A stretch of DNA of 64,000 nt. Source: Streptococcus suis. GTDB taxonomy: Bacteria; Bacillota; Bacilli; Lactobacillales; Streptococcaceae. The stretch spans positions 368,869 to 432,868 of the forward strand of contig JAKTNI010000001.1 in assembly GCA_029593505.1 (NCBI GenBank). Reading direction: 5' to 3'. Below, one piece after another: positions 44,735 to 53,704 of this stretch; the stretch's first letter is position 1, and the number at the start of each line of letters is the position of its first letter. The position numbers were made by a program, and so were the translations under genes. The notes under the pieces are model-generated. The model did not search any database. It saw only the letters and a list, made by a program, of their open reading frames with translations, and had not been told where the DNA came from.

Positions 44735-45775
44735 ATGAAATTAGATTATCGTGATTACAGAAGTGAAATTGTAGAATATTTTTTTATCCCCTTATTTATC
44801 AGAAAGCGTGATGAAATTTTGGGGAGCGATTTTTCTCAAAAAGAAAAAGAAATTTTAAAAGATGCTTTAGAAACTACGACAGAGATAGAAAATAAACTTG
44901 CTGATTTTCGTCAAGAAGCTGAGGAAGTCTATCTATGGGGCTATGTGTTTAGTTTGTTGCATCTTTTGTATTTTTATTTACTGGATAAAGGGAAGGATCC
45001 TCAGACAGTAGATGAGGCTTATGAAGAAATTTTATCCTTATCACAAGCGGAAGTAGAGTTGGTTTTTCGAGATATGTTAGCAGAAACCAATGACGGTGAG
45101 CGTGAAGAGGAGCATACGCTACAAGAATTGCTGGATCACTCAATTAAAAAACCAGAGGAAAAATGGTATTGGTCGTTGGCTCTTCGGAATCCTTTGGAAG
45201 CAGTTCAAAAAGCAGTTGCTTTATCGCGAAAGCTGGTTCCTATTTATAAACCATATTTGGAACAGTCCAAAGAAGAACGAGAGGAGTTTGCAGAATCACT
45301 TGATATTGAAAAACTCTATCGGGAATCTTCTAAATTAGCTATGACGAGTTTGGATGATGTTTCAGAGAAGTTGGCTCAGTTGTTTGTCCTTAGTCCTTGG
45401 AATTTTTATTTTGCTTATTATGGGAATGATAGGTTAAAAAATATGGGAGTGACTCTGTTAGTTTCTTGTCGTATGGATCAGCTTCTTTTATCCAAGGAAG
45501 AAATTGATCTAGATGATGCTATAACAGCTTTGAAAGTGATTAGCGATAGTACGCGCTACCAAGTCTTGTTGGAGTTGATAAAACCTCATGCAAAAAGTAA
45601 AGATATAGCGGATAAACTAAACATAACGGGAGCGGCAGTATCATTTCATGCTCAAAAACTAATCAATGGTGGATTGCTTTTATTCAATACTCAAGATAGT
45701 GATAGAAAATATGTTGTCAATCAAGACTTACTAAGACAGATTATTGCTAAGTTGACAGATGATTTTCATTTATAA
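44735..45775 (+). CDS. ArsR-type regulator with large N-terminal domain
   Basis: A 346-residue protein, far larger than a normal ~100-residue ArsR repressor. Only the last ~90 residues are a winged helix (LKVISDSTRYQVLLELIK; ADKLNITGAAVSFHAQKLIN). The first ~255 residues are acidic, mostly helical and without metal-binding cysteines; I do not recognise them beyond noting that large ArsR-like proteins of this layout exist in Firmicutes. It has its own promoter, 116 bases after the ABC gene, and is the obvious candidate to bind the palindromes at 41517-41587. Confidence 0.85.
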   Translation: MKLDYRDYRSEIVEYFFIPLFIRKRDEILGSDFSQKEKEILKDALETTTEIENKLADFRQEAEEVYLWGYVFSLLHLLYFYLLDKGKDPQTVDEAYEEILSLSQAEVELVFRDMLAETNDGEREEEHTLQELLDHSIKKPEEKWYWSLALRNPLEAVQKAVALSRKLVPIYKPYLEQSKEEREEFAESLDIEKLYRESSKLAMTSLDDVSEKLAQLFVLSPWNFYFAYYGNDRLKNMGVTLLVSCRMDQLLLSKEEIDLDDAITALKVISDSTRYQVLLELIKPHAKSKDIADKLNITGAAVSFHAQKLINGGLLLFNTQDSDRKYVVNQDLLRQIIAKLTDDFHL

Positions 45776-45777
45776 AT

Positions 45778-45818
45778 AAAAAAACCTTGTATTTTAGTAG
45801 GATTTACAAGGTTTTTTT
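45778..45818. terminator. Bidirectional terminator overlapping the acyltransferase 3' end
   Basis: A 14-base-pair stem (45778-45791 with 45805-45818) has an A7 run before and a T7 run after it. The last codons (Lys-Thr-Leu-stop) of the convergent acyltransferase gene lie inside the right arm. Confidence 0.88.
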
Positions 45819-46805
45819 ACTATATTTGATGAATAGATAAGCAAAGGTATGACTAGTTGCCACCGTAATAAAGAATACGCTCCATCCTTGTTGACTGATG
45901 GTTAGGTGACTACTTTTTAAGAGGAAAAAACTGAGCTCTAGAGGAATGACATGAATAAAATAATAGTAGCTGGCATAACTTTTGAGATAATGAAATTTTT
46001 GCGAATAGAAAATATCCGTTGTCAATACCCAAGCTACAAAATAAGCTATAAAAGGAACGAGGCTAAAAAAGAAATTTTTATCATATCCTTGGTTGAGAAA
46101 GATGAAGTGTCCCTCTATTCCAAAGCAAACTAAAAAGAAGAGGAGTTTTGGTTTTAGCTGATGTTGAAAAATAGGCTGATTGAGCTTATGAGAGAGAAAA
46201 AATCCTGTTAAAACAAAGATGGGTGCATAAAAGAGACCGTTACGACTGGTGAAAAAAATAGTTTTGTAATGATTATAAGCATAAAGTAACGGGGTTTCCG
46301 ATAGGTAGGATGAGTAGGTTTCGATAGTTCCCAAAAGATAGAGAGTAGACGCTAGACAGGTTGTTATACGCCAACCCCATTTTTTTAAAGAAAAATGTAC
46401 GAGTAACAATCCCGTAAGAAAAGCTGGCATGTACCAAAGTTGGTAACTAATTCCTGTGTAGATAAGTCCCACAAGAGCTGCCAAAGGGTAGTAAAGAAAA
46501 GGGATTTGTTCAAGATAGAGATAACCGATAAAAAATGGAAGGTAGACGGCAGACCAGATGAGATATTGTTTACTGTAATGAATGAGATAATGTTTTGAGA
46601 TAGTGGGATAATTTCTGTGAATAAAAAAACTTGCACTTACCATAAAGAATGGAACGACCATGCGGCTAAAAATGGATTTTTGGATAAAATGGAGCTGTTC
46701 ATTATCAAATAGTCTGCGACAGTGTAAAGCAATAACCAAAATAGCTCCAATCAATTGGATGAGAGATAAGAGTGAAGTGTTGAGAGGTTTTGTCTGTTTG
46801 CTCAT
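45804..46805 (-). CDS. Acyltransferase-3 family membrane protein
   Basis: A 333-residue protein with about ten membrane helices. It has the acyltransferase-3 layout: an early helix with LIGAILVIALHCRRL (His in place of the family's conserved RxxR-adjacent site) and MVVPFFMVSASFFIH. Such proteins O-acetylate or otherwise acylate surface polymers; the substrate here is unknown. The gene is monocistronic, convergent with the ArsR-like gene and divergent from rnc, and its coding end forms part of the terminator. Confidence 0.85.
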   Translation of the reverse strand: MSKQTKPLNTSLLSLIQLIGAILVIALHCRRLFDNEQLHFIQKSIFSRMVVPFFMVSASFFIHRNYPTISKHYLIHYSKQYLIWSAVYLPFFIGYLYLEQIPFLYYPLAALVGLIYTGISYQLWYMPAFLTGLLLVHFSLKKWGWRITTCLASTLYLLGTIETYSSYLSETPLLYAYNHYKTIFFTSRNGLFYAPIFVLTGFFLSHKLNQPIFQHQLKPKLLFFLVCFGIEGHFIFLNQGYDKNFFFSLVPFIAYFVAWVLTTDIFYSQKFHYLKSYASYYYFIHVIPLELSFFLLKSSHLTISQQGWSVFFITVATSHTFAYLFIKYSKKTL

Positions 46806-46940
46806 CGTAGGAACTCCTTTCAGGCATTTTCTTTATTGTAGCGAAAATAGAAGAAAATGTAAATATGTCAAAAATAAGGTTGGGGACAGCTATATATTGT
46901 TTGGAAACAAAATCGGAGCTAGGAAGAATAAGGGAAAATA

Positions 46941-46949
46941 TGGTATAAT
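46941..46949 (+). promoter_or_regulatory. Extended -10 promoter of the rnc-smc unit
   Basis: TGGTATAAT is a perfect extended -10 box, 135 bases before the rnc start. No good -35 is seen. The rest of 46806-47084 shows no further features. Confidence 0.5.
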
Positions 46950-47084
46950 ATGATGATTGATGTGTATAGTTTATTGATCTAGAAAGTGTACTCAAACATA
47001 GCGTTTTTATAATAGATGTTTTACATAATGTAGCTACTGTGATACTGTATGCTGATTACTTTTGGTAATAGAAAGGAGCTAATC

Positions 47085-47771
47085 TTGAAAGATTTATATA
47101 AAAAACTTTTGGTAGATTTTGGGATTGATTTTTCAGATTTAATATTGTTAGAGACAGCCTTTACCCATACTTCATATGCCAATGAGCACCGCCTTCTAAA
47201 AATTTCACATAATGAACGATTGGAATTTTTAGGAGACGCTGTTCTTCAATTAATGATTTCTAAATACCTTTATCAAAAATATCCAGATAGACCAGAGGGA
47301 GAAATGTCGAAGTTACGTGCGACCTTTGTTCGTGAAGAAGCTTTGGCAGGTTTTTCACGTTCGTGTGGGTTTGACCGTTATCTTCGTCTTGGCAAAGGGG
47401 AAGAAAAGTCTGGAGGAAGAAATCGTGATACGATTCTGGGAGATGCTTTTGAGGCTTTTCTTGGTGCCTTGCTATTGGACAAGGGTGAACAGGCAGTTGA
47501 GGCATTTTTGTATCAGGTCATGATTCCACAGATAGAGAAAGGGAATTTTGAGCGAGTGACAGACTATAAGACTGCTTTGCAAGAAATCCTACAAGTGAAT
47601 GGAGAGATTTTGATTGCGTATCGGGTAGTGGCAGAATCAGGTCCTGCTCATGATAAGACATTTGAGGTTGAGGTGTTGGCTGACCAGCGTGTGATTGGTC
47701 GTGGAAAAGGGCGTTCAAAAAAATTGGCTGAACAAGCTGCGGCTAAGAATGCAGTGGAGGCTAGAGGATAG
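47085..47771 (+). CDS. rnc: Ribonuclease III
   Basis: A 228-residue dsRNA endonuclease for rRNA and mRNA processing. The catalytic signature is [20 protein letters not shown], with further acidic residues in [14 protein letters not shown]; a dsRNA-binding domain starts at [12 protein letters not shown] chose TTG 47085 because AAAGGAGC lies eight bases upstream and it gives the standard length; the frame is open twelve codons further. smc starts two bases after the stop. Confidence 0.95.
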   Translation: MKDLYKKLLVDFGIDFSDLILLETAFTHTSYANEHRLLKISHNERLEFLGDAVLQLMISKYLYQKYPDRPEGEMSKLRATFVREEALAGFSRSCGFDRYLRLGKGEEKSGGRNRDTILGDAFEAFLGALLLDKGEQAVEAFLYQVMIPQIEKGNFERVTDYKTALQEILQVNGEILIAYRVVAESGPAHDKTFEVEVLADQRVIGRGKGRSKKLAEQAAAKNAVEARG

Positions 47772-47773
47772 AA

Positions 47774-50700
47774 ATGTATCTTAAATCAATTGAAATGCAG
47801 GGTTTCAAGTCTTTTGCAGATAAGACTAAGGTGATATTTGATCGTGGAGTGACGGCAGTAGTTGGACCAAACGGATCTGGGAAGTCCAATATTACAGAAA
47901 GTCTTCGTTGGGCTTTGGGAGAGTCTTCTGCAAAAAGTTTACGTGGAGGAAAGATGCCAGATGTTATTTTTGCTGGTACTGAAAATCGAAAACCCCTCAA
48001 TTACGCCTCTGTTGTAGTAACTTTGGATAATAGTACAGGATTTATCGCTCATAAAAACAAGGAAATTAAGGTAGAACGTCATATCTATCGTTCTGGTGAT
48101 AGTGAATACTTAATTGACGGTCAGAAAGTTCGTTTGCGCGATATTCATGATCTTTTTATGGATACTGGATTGGGACGGGATTCTTTTTCTATCATTTCTC
48201 AAGGACGTGTTGAAGCTATTTTTAACTCAAAACCAGAAGAACGACGTGCTATTTTTGAAGAAGCTGCTGGAGTACTGAAATATAAGACCCGTAAGAAAGA
48301 AACAGAAAGCAAGTTAGCTCAATCTCAAGGAAATTTAGATCGCTTAGATGATATTATCTATGAACTGGACAATCAAGTAAAACCTTTAGAGAAACAAGCA
48401 CAAACTGCGAGACAATTTCTTGAATTGGATGAGAGACGAAAAGAGCTATATTTGGATGTTTTGGTTGCTCAATTAAAAGCAGGGAAAGATGACTTGACCA
48501 TCAAGGAAACGGATTTAGAAACGGTAAAAACAGATTTAGCGAATTATTATGAGCAACGAGCAAAACTGGAAGATGATAATCAAACCTTGAAAGAAAAACG
48601 TCATCGCTTATCTGAGCAGATGGAACGTGAACAAGCAGTATTGCTAGATATCACGAAGTTAGTGAGTGATCTAGAGCGTAAAATAGAAGTGTACCAGTTG
48701 GAAACACATCAAAACGAATCTAGTCGTCAAGAAGCTCAAGTACGTCTTGAAAAAATGCAAGAAAAATATCTTGAATTGGAATCTATCCTAGAACAAAAGC
48801 TAGTCAGTATTTCCCAACTAGACGAAACATTAGCTAGTATTCAGCAGAAATTGCTATCTGTTGATAAAGAAATCTCGTATTTTTCTGAAGATCCAGATCA
48901 GATTTTAGACCATTTACGTGAACAATACGTCAGTTTGATGAAAGAAGAAGCCGAAGTGTCAAACCGATTGACTAAGGTTCAACAAGATATTGCTAATCAA
49001 GTCCAGCTGTCAGAAAGTAAGTCAGAGGATTTGGCACGTTTGGAGGCAGAAACAAAGACTGCGCAACTAGAGGTAGCAAATAGTCAAGAAAGTTTGGAAC
49101 AAGCAGATACTATTTTGCAACACTTAGCAACAGATTATCAAACTACGAAACATCAATTTGAACAACTCCAAACATCGTATCATAAAGAGCAAGAAACGAT
49201 GTTTAACTTGTTGGATAAAATCAAAGGAAAACAGGCTCGTCAGTCTAGTTTAGAAGCGATTTTAAAAAATCACTCAAACTTCTATGCGGGTGTTAAGGCT
49301 GTTTTACAGGAAGCGAGGAATTTAGGTGGTATTGTTGGTGCAGTTAGTGAGCAGTTGACATTTGATACTCGTTATCAGACTGCTTTGGAAATTGCTTTAG
49401 GTGGTGCTAGTCAACATATCATTGTCCAAGATGAAGCAGCAGCTAAACGCGGTATTGCTTTTTTGAAAGAAAAACGTCAGGGACGAGCTACCTTTTTGCC
49501 CTTAACAACTATCAAACCTCGCCAACTAGCAAGTCATCACCTAACAACACTCCAAGCTACTGAAGGATTTTTGGGAATGGCTAGTGATTTGGTAACTTAT
49601 CACCCTACCTTGACGAATATTTTCCAAAATTTACTTGGAATGATTGCTATTTTTGATACCATTGATCATGCCAATCAGGCAGCGCGTGCTACTAAATTTC
49701 AAGTACGTATCGTAACGATGGATGGATCGGAAATCCGTTCAGGTGGTGCTTTTGCTGGTGGTAGTAACCGCACTAACCAGACGACCTTTATTAAGCCAGA
49801 ACTAGAGGTACTATTGAAAGAAATAGATGAGCTATCTAGTCAGTTACAGGCTCAAGAAGACAGAGTAGCAACGAAAAAAAATGAGTTGGATAAGCTTAAA
49901 AATCGTTTAGAAACTATTCAATCTCAAGGAGAAGAAGCGCGTCTAGCACAGCAAAGTGTCCGTATCCGTAAAGAGCAAGCAGAAAAAACACTTGCTCAAC
50001 TTACTGCTCAATATGATTTGCAACTGCATCAAGTTAGTCCGTCTATTCTTAGAGAATTAGAGCAAGAGGTTGCTAAGGAAGAGAGTGAACTTCAGAGTGT
50101 GCTCGCGAAAAAAATCCAGCTAGAACAACAAATTAGCCAAGTAAGAGATAATAAGGATAGTATTCAAGAAAGCCTTCAGACATTGCAGCAGCAAAAAAAT
50201 CAGTTGACGTTAGAGCAAACAGAGTGTGCTAGTCAATTGAGATTTGAGCAGACAGACTGTCGTCGGTTGCAAGATGAAAAAGAGATTGTCCGTAAAGAAA
50301 TAACCTTGTTGCAGGATAGTATTGATCAAAAATTAGAGGCTTTGGACGATACTAGTGTAGATGTGTTAGAGGAACAATTATCGGATGCAACAAGTAAGCA
50401 AGAGCAGACAAATCAGACCATTATTCGTTTGAAATTTGAGTTAGAAGATATCGATGGTCAATTTGAAGATTTAGAAGCTAGATTGCATCAAATGCGTACT
50501 AAAAATGATGACTTGATTCGTAAACAGGCTAAATTAGAAGCTGAGTGTGAGCAGGTTGGTCAGCGGTTAAGAACATTGCTTGGTCAATTGACGGACCATT
50601 TCAAACTCACTTTTGAAGCTGCCTGTCAGGTAGCAAAAGAAGTGGGGCAGCTTTCACAGGCAGAGCAACGCTTAAAAGATTTGGAAAAATCCATTCGTGC

Positions 50701-51307
50701 ACTCGGTCCTGTCAATGTGGAAGCTATCGAACAGTATGATGAAGTCAGCAATCGTCTAGCTTTTCTAAACGAACAACGAGCGGATATTTTGTCAGCACGC
50801 GATCTATTATTGGAGACGATTCATGAAATGGATGATGAAGTAAAAGAGCGTTTTAAGGTTACATTTGAATCTATTCGAGAAAGCTTTAAACAAACATTTA
50901 AACAAATGTTTGGTGGTGGATCTGCTGATTTAATATTGACAGAAACGGATCTTTTGACAGCAGGTGTAGAGATTTCGGTTCAACCTCCGGGTAAAAAAAT
51001 TCAATCTCTGAATCTCATGTCTGGGGGAGAAAAAGCTCTTTCAGCTTTAGCATTGCTCTTTTCGATTATTCGTGTAAAAACCATTCCATTTGTGATCTTA
51101 GATGAGGTAGAGGCTGCCTTAGATGAAGCCAATGTAAAACGCTTTGGTGATTATCTCAATCGTTTTGATAAAGAAAGTCAATTTATCGTTGTAACTCATC
51201 GTAAAGGAACAATGGCAGCTGCGGATGCAATGTACGGAGTTACTATGCAGGAGTCAGGAGTTTCCAAAATTGTATCGGTAAAACTGAAAGACGTGGAGAA
51301 ATTATGA
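47774..51307 (+). CDS. smc: Chromosome segregation ATPase SMC
   Basis: A 1177-residue condensin subunit. The N-terminal head has Walker A GPNGSGKSNI (31-40). Long coiled coils flank a hinge near 500-660, with GGAFAGGSNRTNQ at its end. The C-terminal head has the signature LNLMSGGEKALSALALLFSI and Walker B PFVILDEVEAALDEAN. It organises and segregates the nucleoid with ScpA/ScpB, which are not in this window. The stop overlaps the next gene by four bases. Confidence 0.97.
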   Translation: MYLKSIEMQGFKSFADKTKVIFDRGVTAVVGPNGSGKSNITESLRWALGESSAKSLRGGKMPDVIFAGTENRKPLNYASVVVTLDNSTGFIAHKNKEIKVERHIYRSGDSEYLIDGQKVRLRDIHDLFMDTGLGRDSFSIISQGRVEAIFNSKPEERRAIFEEAAGVLKYKTRKKETESKLAQSQGNLDRLDDIIYELDNQVKPLEKQAQTARQFLELDERRKELYLDVLVAQLKAGKDDLTIKETDLETVKTDLANYYEQRAKLEDDNQTLKEKRHRLSEQMEREQAVLLDITKLVSDLERKIEVYQLETHQNESSRQEAQVRLEKMQEKYLELESILEQKLVSISQLDETLASIQQKLLSVDKEISYFSEDPDQILDHLREQYVSLMKEEAEVSNRLTKVQQDIANQVQLSESKSEDLARLEAETKTAQLEVANSQESLEQADTILQHLATDYQTTKHQFEQLQTSYHKEQETMFNLLDKIKGKQARQSSLEAILKNHSNFYAGVKAVLQEARNLGGIVGAVSEQLTFDTRYQTALEIALGGASQHIIVQDEAAAKRGIAFLKEKRQGRATFLPLTTIKPRQLASHHLTTLQATEGFLGMASDLVTYHPTLTNIFQNLLGMIAIFDTIDHANQAARATKFQVRIVTMDGSEIRSGGAFAGGSNRTNQTTFIKPELEVLLKEIDELSSQLQAQEDRVATKKNELDKLKNRLETIQSQGEEARLAQQSVRIRKEQAEKTLAQLTAQYDLQLHQVSPSILRELEQEVAKEESELQSVLAKKIQLEQQISQVRDNKDSIQESLQTLQQQKNQLTLEQTECASQLRFEQTDCRRLQDEKEIVRKEITLLQDSIDQKLEALDDTSVDVLEEQLSDATSKQEQTNQTIIRLKFELEDIDGQFEDLEARLHQMRTKNDDLIRKQAKLEAECEQVGQRLRTLLGQLTDHFKLTFEAACQVAKEVGQLSQAEQRLKDLEKSIRALGPVNVEAIEQYDEVSNRLAFLNEQRADILSARDLLLETIHEMDDEVKERFKVTFESIRESFKQTFKQMFGGGSADLILTETDLLTAGVEISVQPPGKKIQSLNLMSGGEKALSALALLFSIIRVKTIPFVILDEVEAALDEANVKRFGDYLNRFDKESQFIVVTHRKGTMAAADAMYGVTMQESGVSKIVSVKLKDVEKL

Positions 51308-52107
51308 TACATAAGATATATGCTAGTGATATGGACGGAACGTTTTTACGTGAAGATCATCGTTTTAATAAAGAGCGCTTTCGTCGATTGCTAGACCGAT
51401 TCAAACAAAAAAACTATCTATTTGTGGCAGCCAGTGGTCGCTCTTTACTAAGTCTCAAGCATCTTTTTGAAGATTTTATAGATGAAATTGCCTTTGTTGC
51501 AGAAAATGGCTCAATTGTAGAATATCAAGGTCAAACTATTTTTATGGATAAACCGATATCTCCTACTGTATATCTTCCTTTGATTGCTGGTATTGATGCA
51601 GGACCTTATGGTAGCAGTAAAACCATGATTTTATCAGCTCGAGATAATTTTTATTTATTGAAAAATGCGGATCCTGATTTTTTGAAGGCAATGACGAGTT
51701 ACTATACTCATTTTAAATTGGTAGACTCTTTTGACGATGTAGCAGATGAAATCATTAAGATCAATGCTAAATTTGATCCGAAAGAAATGGATGAAGCTTG
51801 TCAATGGATTAATGATACATTTGAAGGTGTAACAGCAATCACAACGGGTTTTAATAATATTGATATGATTTTATCAGGCTCTAATAAAGCTGTTGGATTA
51901 TCGCATTTATGCCGTCATTTTGATGTAACTGAGGCGGATGTCATTGTTTTTGGAGATAATCAAAACGATCTTGAAATGATGGAATTTGCAGCCTATGCTA
52001 TTGCGACGGAAAATGCTAGATCAGAGGTTAAGTCTGTAGCAGATCATGTTATTGGGCATTGTAATGACGAAGCCGTATTGGCATATTTAGAGGCGGAAAT
52101 GATGTAA
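51304..52107 (+). CDS. Cof-type HAD-IIB hydrolase
   Basis: A 267-residue HAD phosphatase: motif I ASDMDGTFLRED, motif II AASGRSLLS, motif III with Lys in SGSNKAVGLSHL and motif IV VFGDNQNDLEMMEFA. A Cof-type cap lies in the middle. It likely acts on sugar phosphates or flavin-type phosphates; the substrate cannot be told. It is translationally coupled to smc, and a terminator follows. Confidence 0.93.
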   Translation: MIHKIYASDMDGTFLREDHRFNKERFRRLLDRFKQKNYLFVAASGRSLLSLKHLFEDFIDEIAFVAENGSIVEYQGQTIFMDKPISPTVYLPLIAGIDAGPYGSSKTMILSARDNFYLLKNADPDFLKAMTSYYTHFKLVDSFDDVADEIIKINAKFDPKEMDEACQWINDTFEGVTAITTGFNNIDMILSGSNKAVGLSHLCRHFDVTEADVIVFGDNQNDLEMMEFAAYAIATENARSEVKSVADHVIGHCNDEAVLAYLEAEMM

Positions 52108-52119
52108 AAAATGAAAAGG

Positions 52120-52178
52120 AAGGTTTATTCTTTGACTATCGTTAAAAGGTGTCGATAGGTTGGAATAAGCCTTGTTTT
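52120..52178 (+). terminator. Terminator after rnc-smc-HAD
   Basis: AAGGTTTATTC (52120-52130) pairs with GAATAAGCCTT (52163-52173), with an inner TATCG/CGATA helix, followed by GTTTTT. It lies 12 bases after the stop. Confidence 0.7.
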
Positions 52179-52323
52179 TGCTCTCAATAAGGGTAAAATA
52201 ATACAAGAAGAATTATCTAAAGTATATAGGTATACCAATGAATTATTGGAAAACAGAAAGTATGATATATTAGTTAACAATGGAATAGTTCGTTATACTG
52301 TGGAGAAAGTCATGTCATTGTAA
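52159..52323 (+). pseudogene. Relic reading frame, unrecognised
   Basis: A 54-codon frame without a usable start overlaps the terminator and reads IIQEELSKVYRYTNELLENR then YDILVNNGIVRYTVEKVMSL before TAA. It looks protein-like and may be the 3' end of a lost gene. It was probably left by the rearrangement that brought in the two genes that follow. Confidence 0.3.
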
Positions 52324-52354
52324 TATGACTTTTTTACTGATTTGTATGGGAAAG

Positions 52355-52363
52355 TGGTATAAT
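52355..52363 (+). promoter_or_regulatory. Extended -10 promoter of the NUDIX gene
   Basis: TGGTATAAT lies 35 bases before ATG 52399, with AGGAGAGG between. No clear -35 box. Confidence 0.5.
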
Positions 52364-52398
52364 GATTCGGGATAAATATATAGATTAGGAGAGGGGAA

Positions 52399-52842
52399 AT
52401 GGATTTTAGAGTAATAGGTAAAGATTATCGATACGGTGTCAGAGTTTCTGCAATTATATTGAAAGATAGTAACGTATTAACATATAAGGTTGATGGAGAG
52501 AATCATTTAGTTGGTGGAGCAATGGAAGTAGGCGAAGCAAGTGCTGATGCAGTCGCTAGGGAAGTTAAGGAAGAATTAGGTTTAGATTGTGTTGTACAGG
52601 ATATCATGTTTATTGTTGAAAATCGTTTTGATTATAAAGGTGAGATACATCATATGATAGAATTTCACTATAAGGTTGAAATTTTAGGAGATATTCCTAA
52701 TAGGACAACGGATGAACATTCTTTTGAATTGGAATGGTTGCCGTTAGAAAGCTTATCTAAATATGATGTAAGACCTAAATTTTTAATTCACGAATTACCA
52801 AATTGGAACGGCAATGTGCAACATATTGATAGTGCTTTATAA
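52399..52842 (+). CDS. NUDIX hydrolase
   Basis: A 147-residue protein with a complete Nudix box at residues 40-62 (Gly40, Glu46, Arg54-Glu55, Glu58-Glu59, Gly61), read from GGAMEVGEASADAVAREVKE. It hydrolyses a nucleoside-diphosphate-linked compound, substrate unknown. It has its own promoter, is separated from the HAD gene by a terminator and relic, and belongs to an apparent insertion into the rnc-smc-HAD-HAD-ftsY block. Confidence 0.9.
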   Translation: MDFRVIGKDYRYGVRVSAIILKDSNVLTYKVDGENHLVGGAMEVGEASADAVAREVKEELGLDCVVQDIMFIVENRFDYKGEIHHMIEFHYKVEILGDIPNRTTDEHSFELEWLPLESLSKYDVRPKFLIHELPNWNGNVQHIDSAL

Positions 52843-52997
52843 AAAATGGATGTGATGCTAATTAGTTAGTAGAATAAAGGGAGCAAAAAACAGTAGGTAG
52901 AGCTTTATTTACGTGATGTAACTAAAAGAAAAATTGTAAAATAATTTAGAAAATGTCATAATAAATAATGTTTAAAACAAACTCTAAGGATATAGAT

Positions 52998-53516
52998 ATG
53001 AATAGTTCTAAAAAAATAATGGTAATAGGATGTCCAGGAAGTGGAAAGAGTACATTATCTAGGAAACTACATGAAATCACAGGAATTCCACTATTTCATT
53101 TAGATTTGATGAATTGGAATTCTGATAGAACATGTGTAGAAAAAGATGTGTTTATTCAGCGACTATTAGAAGTTATAAATGGGAAAGAATGGATCGTAGA
53201 TGGAAACTATGATTCAACATTAGAATTACGAATGAAATACTGTGATACTATAATTTTCTTAGATTATCCAGTAGAGCTTTGTTTACAAGGTATGCAAGAA
53301 AGAAGAGGAAAGCAAAGACCTGATATGCCTTGGATTGAATCTGTTGATGATGTTGATAGTGACTTTATAGAGTTTATTAATAATTTTCGTTTGCATTCAA
53401 GACCAAAAATATTAGAATTGTTAGAAAAATATTCAGATAAAGAAATTTATATTTTGAAATCTATGAATCAGGCTAATAATTTTTTAACTACTTATTGTTC
53501 GAGAATTTGTAAATAA
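52998..53516 (+). CDS. P-loop kinase-like protein (topology modulation / FlaR type)
   Basis: A 172-residue adenylate-kinase-like protein: Walker A IGCPGSGKSTLSRKL, then FHLDLMNWN, EWIVDGNYDSTLELRM and IIFLDYPVELCL, the layout of proteins annotated as topology modulation protein. It probably phosphorylates a small molecule; the old name does not prove a role in DNA topology. I chose ATG 52998 with AAGGAT upstream. It is in the same insertion as the NUDIX gene. Confidence 0.85.
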   Translation: MNSSKKIMVIGCPGSGKSTLSRKLHEITGIPLFHLDLMNWNSDRTCVEKDVFIQRLLEVINGKEWIVDGNYDSTLELRMKYCDTIIFLDYPVELCLQGMQERRGKQRPDMPWIESVDDVDSDFIEFINNFRLHSRPKILELLEKYSDKEIYILKSMNQANNFLTTYCSRICK

Positions 53517-53581
53517 TAGTGTTTTTTAGACAAAAGTATATAAAATTCACAGAGTTAAGAAAACTGATAAGTAGATATTTG

Positions 53582-53611
53582 AAGCTCTATCCATGCGATG
53601 TAGCTTTTTTT
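53582..53611 (+). terminator. Short terminator after the P-loop kinase gene
   Basis: AAGCT (53582-53586) pairs with AGCTT (53602-53606), with an inner ATC/GAT helix, followed by a T-run. The 5-bp outer stem makes it modest. Confidence 0.5.
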
Positions 53612-53612
53612 A

Positions 53613-53643
53613 TTGGAAGAAAGGCAGGAAATAATGGTATAAT
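53613..53643 (+). promoter_or_regulatory. Promoter of the HAD-ftsY unit
   Basis: TTGGAA (53613-53618) and TATAAT (53638-53643) are 19 bases apart, with TGG directly before the -10 box. The start codon is 61 bases on. Confidence 0.55.
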
Positions 53644-53704
53644 TGTATGAAAAAATAAAAATGATGAAAAGATGTACCCCTAAACTAAAAACAGGAGTAA
53701 ATGT

